Source: Euryarchaeota archaeon UBA561 (GTDB lineage Archaea; Thermoplasmatota; Poseidoniia; Poseidoniales; Poseidoniaceae). Taken from it: DNA of 35,503 bases. Within the stretch, counting starts at the first letter, position 1. Every line of letters starts with the position of its first letter. The position numbers and the translations under genes are program-made. This document shows, in pieces, positions 1 to 6,935 of this stretch. Where the stretch lies: positions 1 to 35,503 of the forward strand of contig DANX01000061.1 of assembly GCA_002502295.1 (NCBI GenBank). The letters run 5' to 3'. The notes under the pieces are model-generated. The model was given only the letters and a program-made list of their open reading frames with translations, searched no databases and had not been told where the DNA came from.

Positions 1-272
1 GCGCCCGCACACGTACCGAGTACCGGTCGATCTGGATAGGAATCCATCCAAGAAAAAATAGCCGTGAGCAAGGATTCGTAGCGGCTGGCGATGCGCATGG
101 TGGTGGATTCGCCGCCGGGTAGCACCAAGGCATCAAGCTGGTCGGAGACGTGATCTGCCCTTCGGCATTCGACGACTTCGACGGTAACACCAAGTTCACT
201 GGCGGCCCCGCGGAGAGCCTCCGCATGCTCGTGGCGGGCGCCCTGAAGCATCGCCAATCCCACACGCAGCAT
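1..272 (-). CDS. pdxT: PdxT, glutaminase subunit of PLP synthase (5' part; runs off the left edge)
   Basis: The first 90 residues are present; the rest lies beyond base 1. PdxT releases ammonia from glutamine and channels it to PdxS, which builds pyridoxal 5'-phosphate from ribose 5-phosphate and glyceraldehyde 3-phosphate. The N-terminus reads VGLAMLQGARHEH, matching the family's VLALQGxxxEH opening. The LPGGESTT glutamine-binding motif follows at about residues 56-63, and the fragment ends in GTCAG, where the Cys is the class I amidotransferase nucleophile. The catalytic His/Glu pair would be off-window. ATG 272 is chosen because it precedes the family N-terminus directly and a TGATAGG box lies 25 bases upstream. 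The gene diverges from the class V aminotransferase. No pdxS is visible in the window. Confidence 0.9.
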   Translation of the reverse strand, partial: MLRVGLAMLQGARHEHAEALRGAASELGVTVEVVECRRADHVSDQLDALVLPGGESTTMRIASRYESLLTAIFSWMDSYPDRPVLGTCAG

Positions 273-293
273 GGTGCGGGGTCCATGACCTTC

Positions 294-300
294 CCTATCA
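294..300 (-). promoter_or_regulatory. putative BoxA of pdxT
   Basis: TGATAGG on the minus strand, centred 25 bases upstream of the pdxT ATG, which fits a leaderless archaeal transcript. It is a weak match on its own and rests on the window-wide pattern. Confidence 0.35.
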
Positions 301-307
301 GTCCAAC

Positions 308-321
308 GCTTCGAGCGAAGC
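308..321. repeat. perfect 6-bp-arm palindrome between pdxT and the class V aminotransferase
   Basis: GCTTCG-AG-CGAAGC in the divergent intergenic region, just upstream of the putative pdxT BoxA. A dyad of this size between two divergent genes could be an operator for a dimeric regulator, or a short hairpin. Its function is inferred. Confidence 0.45.
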
Positions 322-326
322 CCATT

Positions 327-369
327 GGAGGTCTTTCAAGCAAGGACTTCAAAGACCGGCATGACCTCC
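327..369. repeat. nested inverted repeats overlapping the aminotransferase promoter
   Basis: GGTCTTT (330-336) pairs with AAAGACC (351-357). After a single C-C mismatch, AAG (338-340) pairs with CTT (347-349). A second, competing dyad joins GGAGGTC (327-333) to GACCTCC (363-369). The right arm of the first dyad overlaps the putative BoxA CTTCAAAG (347-354), so a bound protein could block the promoter. The sequence is visible; the regulatory role is inference. Confidence 0.45.
347..354 (+). promoter_or_regulatory. putative BoxA of the class V aminotransferase
   Basis: CTTCAAAG, centred about 26 bases before ATG 377. There is no Shine-Dalgarno before that ATG, consistent with a leaderless transcript. 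Confidence 0.4.
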
Positions 370-376
370 GAAAGCC

Positions 377-1561
377 ATGGCTCACACGGGCGACTGCTTT
401 CTTGTTCCGGGACCGGTTCGCATGAACGATGCGTGCCTCCAAGCCATGGCAACACCGGTGATGACCGCTCGTGGCCCAGAGTTCCGTCAAGTGATGGCCA
501 AACTCAACTCTGGCCTGCGCTATGCGTTTAACCTCTCACCGTCCGCCCCAGAGATGAAGACACAATCGTGGACGGGAGAAGATGGGTACCGTGTGGTTGT
601 GGTCTCTGGAAGCGGCACAGCTGCCATGGAAATGGTCATTGCCAACCGATTTCGCAACAACGACCTCGTTCTCGTTCCTACGAACGGAAAGTTTGGCGAA
701 CGTGTTGCCGACATTTGCCGTCAATTCTGCAACGTGAAACAACTCCAATACGAATGGGGCCGTTCCTTTGACCTCTATGAACTGGAACAGCAACTCGAAC
801 GAGGCTGCTATGAAGCCCTGCTGATCTGCCACAACGAAACGAGTAGCGGCATCACCCAGGATGCTGAAGCCATCGCTGAAATGTGTGAGCGGCACAACGT
901 CTCGTTTATTCTTGACGGTATTACTTCGGTCGGAGGCATGCCCGTTCACCCAGCAAAATGGAAGGCCGAGGCCGTGGTGATGGGAGCGCAAAAATGCACG
1001 GCAGGTCCCTCGGGAATCGCCGCCATCGCTCTGAATGAACACTGTGTAGAGCGCATCAAGGCCATCCACCAACAAGGAGACTCAAATCCTCGCTACTACC
1101 TTGACATGATCTCTGCGCTGAAAAAGGGCGATGATGACCAAACGCCGTGGACCCCAGCCATCAACCTCGCCATGGGGTGGGGGGCCGCTCTTTACCACCT
1201 GCAACAAGAAACCAACGAAGTTCGCTGGGACCGATGCGCCACCATGGCACGAGGGGTTCGCGCCTTGTTTACTGACCTCGGATTTGGATTGTTAGCGGAC
1301 AGTGGGCAGCGAAGCAGCACGGTGACCGCCGTCCTGTATCCTGAAGGTGTTGATGATGCGTGGCGAACCGCACTAAAGGACCGCTATGAGACGCAAGTGA
1401 TTGGCGCACAAGACCACCTCAAAGGAAAGATGTTCAGGATCGGCTCGATGGGAGAAACACCCATCGAGGAAATGGTCGAAGGTTGCAAACGCATGATTGA
1501 ATGCTTTCGTGAATTTGGCGTTGACCTCAAAGAGGTGGACATCGATTCCTACTTCAGGTGA
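377..1561 (+). CDS. class V PLP-dependent aminotransferase (alanine-glyoxylate/serine-pyruvate type)
   Basis: 394 residues, full length for fold-type I class V aminotransferases. The N-terminus FLVPGPV (8-14), then VMTARGPEF (28-36), is the family opening. SGSGTAAME (77-85) is the phosphate-binding loop, CHNETSSG (151-158) lies in the substrate/PLP pocket, and D180 in ILDGITSVGG should contact the PLP pyridine nitrogen. K206 in GAQKCTAGPSG is the Schiff-base lysine. Substrate is not decided by sequence: alanine or serine donors with glyoxylate or pyruvate are typical, and archaeal relatives can be phosphoserine or aspartate aminotransferases. The start at 377 keeps the PGP motif, which a start at ATG 422 would lose. 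nadM follows 9 bases after the stop, probably as one transcript. The divergent pdxT makes the cofactor this enzyme needs. Confidence 0.88.
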   Translation: MAHTGDCFLVPGPVRMNDACLQAMATPVMTARGPEFRQVMAKLNSGLRYAFNLSPSAPEMKTQSWTGEDGYRVVVVSGSGTAAMEMVIANRFRNNDLVLVPTNGKFGERVADICRQFCNVKQLQYEWGRSFDLYELEQQLERGCYEALLICHNETSSGITQDAEAIAEMCERHNVSFILDGITSVGGMPVHPAKWKAEAVVMGAQKCTAGPSGIAAIALNEHCVERIKAIHQQGDSNPRYYLDMISALKKGDDDQTPWTPAINLAMGWGAALYHLQQETNEVRWDRCATMARGVRALFTDLGFGLLADSGQRSSTVTAVLYPEGVDDAWRTALKDRYETQVIGAQDHLKGKMFRIGSMGETPIEEMVEGCKRMIECFREFGVDLKEVDIDSYFR

Positions 1562-1569
1562 GAAAAGCC

Positions 1570-2118
1570 ATGAAACGCTGCATCGTTCTTGGACGCTTCC
1601 AGCCGTTCCATCTCGGACATGCTGGTTTGATTCAAGGTGCCGTAAACCACGCCGACGGAGGCGAAGTGGTGGTGGCCATTGGCTCATCCCAAGCAGGGTG
1701 GGAACCGGACAACCCGTGGACGGCTGATGAACGTCAGTCCATGATAGAAGCGTGGTCAAAAGAAACGGGCATTGAGCTCACCCTTGTGCAGATTGAAGAC
1801 ATCAACGACCCACCAAATTGGGTAGAACATGCCACCAAAGAACACGGCACCGGTCTCCTTGTCACATCCGATGAATCAACGGCGGGGCTCTACAAGGACG
1901 CTGGATGGACCGTTCACGAGGTATCGTTGAGTGAACGAGAAACATGGGAAGGATGGCGAGTACGTCAAACCATCCGAATGCTGTCAACCGTGATGGACGA
2001 TGAGGCCGCTCGGGAGGTCTTACGCAACGCCGTGCCAACCTCAGTGATTGAATGGTTGATCAAACACGACGCCATGTTCCGTTGCTCGACCTTTGAAACG
2101 GGCGTCCATGCCGGTTAG
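1570..2118 (+). CDS. nadM: nicotinamide-nucleotide adenylyltransferase, archaeal type (NadM)
   Basis: 182 residues. It joins NMN and ATP to give NAD+ and pyrophosphate, the last step of NAD synthesis. The nucleotidyltransferase signature GRFQPFHLGH covers residues 8-17, with HLGH as the HxGH motif. A second conserved block near the C-terminus (WEGWRVRQTIRM) stands where archaeal NMN adenylyltransferases have the SGTxIR element; here the Ser-Gly-Thr is not evident, so this half is divergent. An in-frame GTG at 1558 overlaps the upstream stop, but ATG 1570 places the motif at the usual distance from the N-terminus and is preferred. The gene ends 3 bases from the convergent grpE stop. Confidence 0.85.
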   Translation: MKRCIVLGRFQPFHLGHAGLIQGAVNHADGGEVVVAIGSSQAGWEPDNPWTADERQSMIEAWSKETGIELTLVQIEDINDPPNWVEHATKEHGTGLLVTSDESTAGLYKDAGWTVHEVSLSERETWEGWRVRQTIRMLSTVMDDEAAREVLRNAVPTSVIEWLIKHDAMFRCSTFETGVHAG

Positions 2119-2121
2119 GTC

Positions 2122-2709
2122 TCACTCTGAAGCGACCACAACTCGGGCGACGAGGATGACTTTGGACTTGTACATGTAACCCTGTTCAAGTACGTCCACC
2201 ACCGTCCCATTTGGATGAGCTTCGCTGGGAGGTATGGTAGCGATAGCCTCCATCTTTGAGGGGTCAAATTCAGCGCCCTTGGCCTCGATTAGGCTGACCC
2301 CGTCGGCCTGGAGTTCATGCCACATTTTGTTTCGCAAAAGGCGAAGTCCTTGGGCCACAGGAGACTGGTCATCCTCCTCAATGCCACTCATCGCTCGGTC
2401 AACATCGCCGAGAATCGTCAACATGCGACGTGCCATACCCATTCCACCGTATTGAATGGCTTCGGCTTTTTCAGCCATGAGGCGTTTACGGACATTTTGG
2501 ATTTCAGCCTCTTTGTAAGCGATTTCCTTCTCGGCAAATTCAGCACGCTCAAGGGCAACTTCAAGCGGGTCGCGCTCTTCTTCCTGCTCCTCTTGCGGCT
2601 CGTCCAGAGTGGTTTCGGGGACGCTCACATCAGCTTCGGTTTCCTCTGTTAAAGGCGCATCGACAGCAGCGTCATCGACGGGCTCCTCCCCGGGTTCTTC
2701 GTCCGACAT
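2122..2709 (-). CDS. grpE: GrpE, nucleotide exchange factor for DnaK
   Basis: 195 residues. GrpE dimers release ADP from the Hsp70 DnaK in the cytoplasm. The first 50 or so residues are very acidic and low in complexity. A long coiled-coil segment with EFAEKEIAYKEAEIQNVRKR follows, then the compact beta domain with GAEFDPSKMEAIATIP, HPNGTVVDVLEQGY and a YKSKVILVARVVV ending, all typical of GrpE. Start: a TTG at 2745 is possible, but ATG 2709 has a TTCAAAAT box centred 27 bases upstream and begins with the common MSDEE-type acidic tail. dnaK and dnaJ are not in the window. The gene upstream (2749-3432) is of unknown function. Archaeal grpE genes are generally held to be of bacterial origin. 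Confidence 0.92.
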   Translation of the reverse strand: MSDEEPGEEPVDDAAVDAPLTEETEADVSVPETTLDEPQEEQEEERDPLEVALERAEFAEKEIAYKEAEIQNVRKRLMAEKAEAIQYGGMGMARRMLTILGDVDRAMSGIEEDDQSPVAQGLRLLRNKMWHELQADGVSLIEAKGAEFDPSKMEAIATIPPSEAHPNGTVVDVLEQGYMYKSKVILVARVVVASE

Positions 2710-2732
2710 TGAACCTAGGGCAGAGAAGGTGG

Positions 2733-2740
2733 ATTTTGAA
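2733..2740 (-). promoter_or_regulatory. putative BoxA of grpE
   Basis: TTCAAAAT on the minus strand, centred about 27 bases before ATG 2709 and straddling the end of the upstream gene's intergenic gap. It suggests grpE can be transcribed on its own and supports the ATG 2709 start. Confidence 0.4.
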
Positions 2741-2748
2741 CCCAACGC

Positions 2749-3432
2749 TTACACAGACTGGAGAAAGACCGAAAGATTCCAGTCCCCGTGCCCCCATTTT
2801 GAAGCTTCGAGGTGTTCCCTTCCAATCACAAGCACAAGATCGTCTTCGTTCGCAGCACGGTTCACGGCATGGACAAGCGCTTTTGATGCACGCGTATGGG
2901 CCTCAAACGTTGGCACAATTTTTGGGTCAAGCGCCTCATCCAACGTCTCCCCCAGCGCTTTACGACGTTCCATCCAATCAATCACAACGCGTTCGGCATA
3001 CTCGTTCTCAGCGATGCCGTGAAGACGGTTCAACGCCACATCCCAGGTGGCCTCTGTGTACAGTTCATGGATGTCTTCGGCCTTTTTTCCTGTGGCGTTT
3101 TCAAGGTACAGAAAAGCTCTCCCTTCCCAAACTTCCCACTGACCGGGGCTGGCCCATTTCATGAGATGAAGGAGACCTTCTTCGCCGTCGTCAAATTCAG
3201 CGAGATGCTGGGCAGTTGTCGGATGAGATTCAACCGATTGCTGGTCCATCCAATCCAAAAGTTCTGCCTCAGCATCGATGGCAAACGAGGTGTTCAGCAT
3301 CTTGTCTTGGTCGGGCCGGTGGGCTCGCAGCGTCGCTTTCTCCATGCCCGATTTTAATTCGCTCCAAGGCAATGAAAGCAGGTGGTGAAGGGTTGGCTTG
3401 TGGACCAAGAGGCCGATCATGTCCAAGCCCAT
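2749..3432 (-). CDS. hypothetical protein, soluble, upstream of grpE
   Basis: 227 residues; no family recognised. There is no signal peptide or membrane segment. The sequence is rich in Trp, Glu and His, with a predicted helical pattern and acidic patches (AEFDDGEEGLLHLMKW; GQWEVWEGRAFLYLE). The C-terminal part (DDLVLVIGREHLEASKWG) has a beta-like hydrophobic run. It ends about 40 bases before the grpE start on the same strand, so co-expression with the chaperone factor is plausible, but no function follows from that. ATG 3432 has a CTCAAACAT element centred 26 bases upstream; ATG 3420 (MIGLLV) is an alternative start. Confidence 0.75.
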   Translation of the reverse strand: MGLDMIGLLVHKPTLHHLLSLPWSELKSGMEKATLRAHRPDQDKMLNTSFAIDAEAELLDWMDQQSVESHPTTAQHLAEFDDGEEGLLHLMKWASPGQWEVWEGRAFLYLENATGKKAEDIHELYTEATWDVALNRLHGIAENEYAERVVIDWMERRKALGETLDEALDPKIVPTFEAHTRASKALVHAVNRAANEDDLVLVIGREHLEASKWGHGDWNLSVFLQSV

Positions 3433-3453
3433 GTTTCAATGCAACGGCTCGCC

Positions 3454-3462
3454 ATGTTTGAG
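3454..3462 (-). promoter_or_regulatory. putative BoxA of the 2749-3432 gene
   Basis: CTCAAACAT on the minus strand, centred 26 bases before ATG 3432, in the 126-base divergent gap with the DRG GTPase gene. Weak on its own. Confidence 0.3.
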
Positions 3463-3545
3463 TCCATCGTTCGCAGCGACAAACAATGCGATTCGGCGCT
3501 ATGATGCGTAAGAGCCTTCAAGAACAGCCAACGAAGCCCCGATAC

Positions 3546-3552
3546 AGGAGGG
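3546..3552 (+). promoter_or_regulatory. strong Shine-Dalgarno that sets the DRG GTPase start at TTG 3559
   Basis: AGGAGGG ends directly before an in-frame TTG at 3553, which is too close to be used. A second TTG at 3559 has 6-base spacing. The choice gives an N-terminus (ATIKEQIE) that fits the DRG family opening. Confidence 0.7.
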
Positions 3553-3558
3553 TTGGGC

Positions 3559-4674
3559 TTGGCGACGATTAAGGAGCAAATCGAGTTGATTCGCGCCGAG
3601 ATCGACAAGACTCAGAAGAACAAAGCCACCAACGCCCACATAGGGAAATTGAAGGCTAAAATCGCCCAACTCAAACTCAAGGAAGAAAAGACGGCGGCGC
3701 ACTCAAAAGCCAGCGGTGGCGGCAAAGGGTTTGAAGTCAGGAAATCCGGTGATGCGACCGTTGCTCTCGTAGGGTTCCCTTCCGTTGGGAAATCGACGTT
3801 GATTTCCAAAGTGACCGACGCCCACTCCGAAACCGGTGGCTATGCGTTCACCACGCTGACATGCATTCCTGGTGTCATGGAACACCGAGGAGCGAAAATC
3901 CAGATTCTTGACCTGCCCGGACTCATCAAAGGGGCAGCAGAAGGAAAAGGTCGTGGGCGTGAGATCCTCAACGTGATTCGAAGCGCTGACATGGTCCTCT
4001 ACATCGTTGATCCCTTCCAAGACGGCCACTTCAACGTCCTTCACCGGGAACTCCACAACGCAGGATTGCGCCTCAACGAAGTAAGGCCTCCCGTGTTCAT
4101 CAAACGAACGGACCGTGGCGGTATAGAAGTTCGGAGCACCGTTGAACAAACCCACCTCACGCACGAAGAAATGGCTGATATCATCCGTTCTTTCGGCTAC
4201 ACCTCTGCCCTCGTTACCCTTCGGGAAAATTCCACCGCAGAACAAATCGTCGACGCCCTGGCTGGAAACCGAATTTACGAAAAAGCCGTGATCGCCATCA
4301 ACAAAATTGACATCGCTACCGACCACGACATCGCTCGCGCACGATCTGCTCTTCCCCAAGAATGGCCCATCATGAACATCTCGGCGTTCAAGGACATCGG
4401 GCTCGATGAACTCAAGGACTTCATTTACGACAATCTTGGTTTCATGCGGGTCTTCCTCAAGCCGCAAGGCCAAGAAGCCGACATGGAAGAACCGCTCATC
4501 GTCAAAGACGATTCAACCGTGGAAAACATCTGCATCAAATTGCACCGTGATTTCGTCCGGAAGTTCCGCTTCGCCCGTATTCGAGGGCCCAGCGCGAAAT
4601 TTGACGACCAGCGAGTCGGGCTTGACCATCAACTCAAAGACGGCGACGTGTTGACCATCGTCGTCAAACGGTAG
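3559..4674 (+). CDS. DRG-family (Obg-like) GTPase with TGS domain
   Basis: 371 residues, the usual size for archaeal and eukaryotic DRG proteins, which are translation-associated GTPases. An N-terminal helical segment carries the DRG hallmark KTQKNKAT (about 17-24). The G1 loop GFPSVGKST is at about 72-80, the G2 region includes YAFTTLTCIPG, G3 is DLPG, and G4 is NKID within VIAINKIDIA. The C-terminal TGS domain (about 297-371) starts FMRVFLKPQG and ends GDVLTIVVKR; TGS domains are thought to bind RNA or ribosomes. Translation starts at a TTG chosen from Shine-Dalgarno spacing. The next gene starts 187 bases downstream. Exact partner and role are not known from sequence. Confidence 0.93.
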   Translation: MATIKEQIELIRAEIDKTQKNKATNAHIGKLKAKIAQLKLKEEKTAAHSKASGGGKGFEVRKSGDATVALVGFPSVGKSTLISKVTDAHSETGGYAFTTLTCIPGVMEHRGAKIQILDLPGLIKGAAEGKGRGREILNVIRSADMVLYIVDPFQDGHFNVLHRELHNAGLRLNEVRPPVFIKRTDRGGIEVRSTVEQTHLTHEEMADIIRSFGYTSALVTLRENSTAEQIVDALAGNRIYEKAVIAINKIDIATDHDIARARSALPQEWPIMNISAFKDIGLDELKDFIYDNLGFMRVFLKPQGQEADMEEPLIVKDDSTVENICIKLHRDFVRKFRFARIRGPSAKFDDQRVGLDHQLKDGDVLTIVVKR

Positions 4675-4819
4675 TCATGATGGGCCTTGAACCTCATCAA
4701 TGTGCGCCGCATCCTTGGCGAACAGGAAATGGTGGAATCACAGGGCACAGAATGGTCAGCAATCGCGGCCTCTAAACATGCGTGAGTTGCTTTCATCCCG
4801 ATTCAACGGAACCACCAAG

Positions 4820-4832
4820 AAACATATTTTTC
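4820..4832 (+). promoter_or_regulatory. AT-rich element upstream of the 12-TM protein gene
   Basis: ACATATTTTTCC is the most AT-rich stretch in the 187-base gap after the DRG gene. It is centred about 36 bases before ATG 4862, which would leave a leader of roughly 10 bases. Weak. Confidence 0.25.
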
Positions 4833-4861
4833 CCAGATTTGCAGGTCAATGGATTAAATGG

Positions 4862-6214
4862 ATGGCCACCTCACAGCAACCAATGGCACAGGAATCCCTG
4901 GCACCTGTTGCGGCAATCACAAACCTCATTCTTGGAATCATCACCATTGCCATGTCCAACAGAGGCGAAGAACGCAGTTCGCATAAACGCTTCACTGCCT
5001 TACTTATTGGATGGAGTTTCATGTTTTTATCGCTGTATTACATCGCAGAAACACTTCTTGACCAGTACTTCATCTCACCATTCCCAACGGGTTTCGACCT
5101 CGGGCTGGTAGATTACGAGGGTGTTGTTGCTCGAGACGTTTTAGTTTTGATCCAATACGGTGCCAATTCAGTTCTGAACATCATCATGTTGGTCATGGCC
5201 TTGCACATTCCAAAAGACTTCGGAAAAGGATCGTACTGGAATGCCATCGTTATTTCAATCATCGCCGTGTACTGCATTGTTGTTCCCCCGCTCATCTTCC
5301 TGGGTGGGATGCGTCTGGCTGCAAGCCAACTCATCATTTGGGTAGTCGTGGGATTAATTTGGACGCACCACTATCTGAGAGGAATCATTCTTGAACACAA
5401 AACAGGCGATGAGAGGTATCGCTCTGAGTCAAAAGCAAGTGCGATTCTTCTCCTCATTTGGCTTGGATGGCAGATGATATGGTGGCTTTCTGCCTTTACC
5501 TTGCTTAACAACGAATGGTTTGTGAGTGTCCTGAGCCAGCTCGAGACTGCTCCAAGTGTCCTGTGGCTAATATCGGTCAATCTCGGTTGGACCATAGGAG
5601 CCATTACTGTATGTTCTTTGTTTGCTGGCGAGGTTTTCCGTACAACGCAACGGGGGCTTACAGGCGTATCTGCCCTTGTTTTTGTGGTGTTTTTCCTTGG
5701 TTTTGCCAATTGGATTCAAGACTCATTGCTGCTTGATGCATACTACAGTTGCCTTGAGGGAAATTGTAAACCACAAAGCGAGGTCTTCGCACTCGTGAAT
5801 TACCTAACATCCGGCGTTCTTATTTATCTGCTCAAACCACTTTTGTTTGTTTATCTCCTGGTTCAATTCCAAATTGTCGACACGTCTTCGGAGGACAACC
5901 GGAACCTCATGCGTGTCATGATTCTTCTCATCTTGCTCATCATTTCATCGAGCATCATCGAACTGATTCAATCTCTCATACCAATACCACAAATGATCTC
6001 AGGTTCATTGCTGGCAATCGGCGTTGTATTCTTTATTGGTTGGGAGGAGAAAATTACTGAAAATTTTATCGGAAAATCAAAAAAATCCGATGTTGATTCA
6101 ATCGCTGGAGATGATTTCCGGCCCAATCTTCTAAGAAACACATCGATTTTTATGAGTTTAATCGCTTTGTACCTGGTCGTCATTGCGCTGATTTTTGCAA
6201 ATGCGGGGGCCTAG
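4862..6214 (+). CDS. hypothetical polytopic membrane protein, about 12 TM segments
   Basis: 450 residues from ATG 4862; no family recognised. About twelve hydrophobic segments run through the whole protein, beginning at APVAAITNLILGIITIAM near residue 14 and ending at SLIALYLVVIALIFANAG. Loops are short, with charged cytoplasmic-type stretches (SNRGEERSSHKR, HKTGDERYRSESK). A CLEGNC motif lies in a probable outer loop. No transporter signature or catalytic motif was found. In-frame starts at 4700 and 4778 exist but would add a polar, basic extension without homology signals; ATG 4862 is preferred and sits downstream of an AT-rich box. The next gene begins 2 bases after the stop and encodes an anchored ectodomain, so the two products may work together at the membrane. 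Confidence 0.75.
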   Translation: MATSQQPMAQESLAPVAAITNLILGIITIAMSNRGEERSSHKRFTALLIGWSFMFLSLYYIAETLLDQYFISPFPTGFDLGLVDYEGVVARDVLVLIQYGANSVLNIIMLVMALHIPKDFGKGSYWNAIVISIIAVYCIVVPPLIFLGGMRLAASQLIIWVVVGLIWTHHYLRGIILEHKTGDERYRSESKASAILLLIWLGWQMIWWLSAFTLLNNEWFVSVLSQLETAPSVLWLISVNLGWTIGAITVCSLFAGEVFRTTQRGLTGVSALVFVVFFLGFANWIQDSLLLDAYYSCLEGNCKPQSEVFALVNYLTSGVLIYLLKPLLFVYLLVQFQIVDTSSEDNRNLMRVMILLILLIISSSIIELIQSLIPIPQMISGSLLAIGVVFFIGWEEKITENFIGKSKKSDVDSIAGDDFRPNLLRNTSIFMSLIALYLVVIALIFANAGA

Positions 6215-6216
6215 AA

Positions 6217-6903
6217 ATGGACGACACGAAGGAACTTGACATGAGCGGTATTAGCGAGATGTTCAACGAGCCAACCGCCAACAAGATATCGGTGGGAATT
6301 GTGTCGTTCTTCCTCATCTTCCTCGGCATCAACACTGTCGATCTCCTTGATAACAACGAAAAAGTTCGTGCCGTTGTCGACGGCGATTCTGACTGGACGG
6401 TCAGTTTTGAGGAACAGATCGTCGCTCTCAGCAACACCATCGTTGTCGCAGACGGCGCCATCGAGACGATCGAATTCGTCATTGAAGATACACTCGTTGC
6501 CGAAGGTTATCGAATTGGCGGCTTTGCCATCCAAATAACGTACGGGGAAACCTCAGGAATACCGGGTGACCCATTGGATTCGGTCTTCGCCTCGATTGAA
6601 CAAAATGACCTAAAGGTCGTATGGGATGATGACAACAACACCATGACGGGTTCTTCAAACGACGGCTCTGGCATTGACCTTTATCTTCGCGCATACGAAG
6701 GATACGATGGAGAAAACAAGAACATGACAGGGTACAACGAAATCCAAGTCCTTGGACCCTGGTCGATGGATGGAACAGGTTTGGGCACGCTAAATGTGGA
6801 GTTAAGCGTTGAAACCAATGCTCTTCCGTTTACCACCGATAATGAGGAAGAGATCACCGTTAATGTGAATCTCATCACATTCAAACCCACGGCCATGAAT
6901 TAA
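6217..6903 (+). CDS. membrane-anchored ectodomain protein, same domain as the MFS fusion next door
   Basis: 228 residues. Short cytoplasmic N-terminus, one TM helix (about 24-43, ISVGIVSFFLIFLGINTV), then about 185 acidic residues predicted outside the cell, rich in Asn, Asp, Gly and Thr and probably beta-sandwich. Named motifs: ITYGETSGIPGDP, MTGSSNDGSGIDLYL and LGTLNVELSVE. The same three elements occur in order in the N-terminal ectodomain of the convergent gene at 6936-9047 (AYGEDETSGGP, LSGTDQNPGSHDVNL, LGTYDLRVTVE), so I infer homology. It starts 2 bases after the 12-TM gene and is likely translated with it. The two genes at 6217 and 6936-9047 meet tail to tail with 32 bases between. 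Function unknown; alternative start ATG 6241. Confidence 0.75.
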   Translation: MDDTKELDMSGISEMFNEPTANKISVGIVSFFLIFLGINTVDLLDNNEKVRAVVDGDSDWTVSFEEQIVALSNTIVVADGAIETIEFVIEDTLVAEGYRIGGFAIQITYGETSGIPGDPLDSVFASIEQNDLKVVWDDDNNTMTGSSNDGSGIDLYLRAYEGYDGENKNMTGYNEIQVLGPWSMDGTGLGTLNVELSVETNALPFTTDNEEEITVNVNLITFKPTAMN

Positions 6904-6935
6904 GACGGACCCATCGTTCATATCGATTCCTGGGT

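Noticed and set aside
3703..4473. A 256-codon minus-strand open frame
   Set aside because: Lies entirely antisense to the DRG GTPase, whose G motifs are intact.
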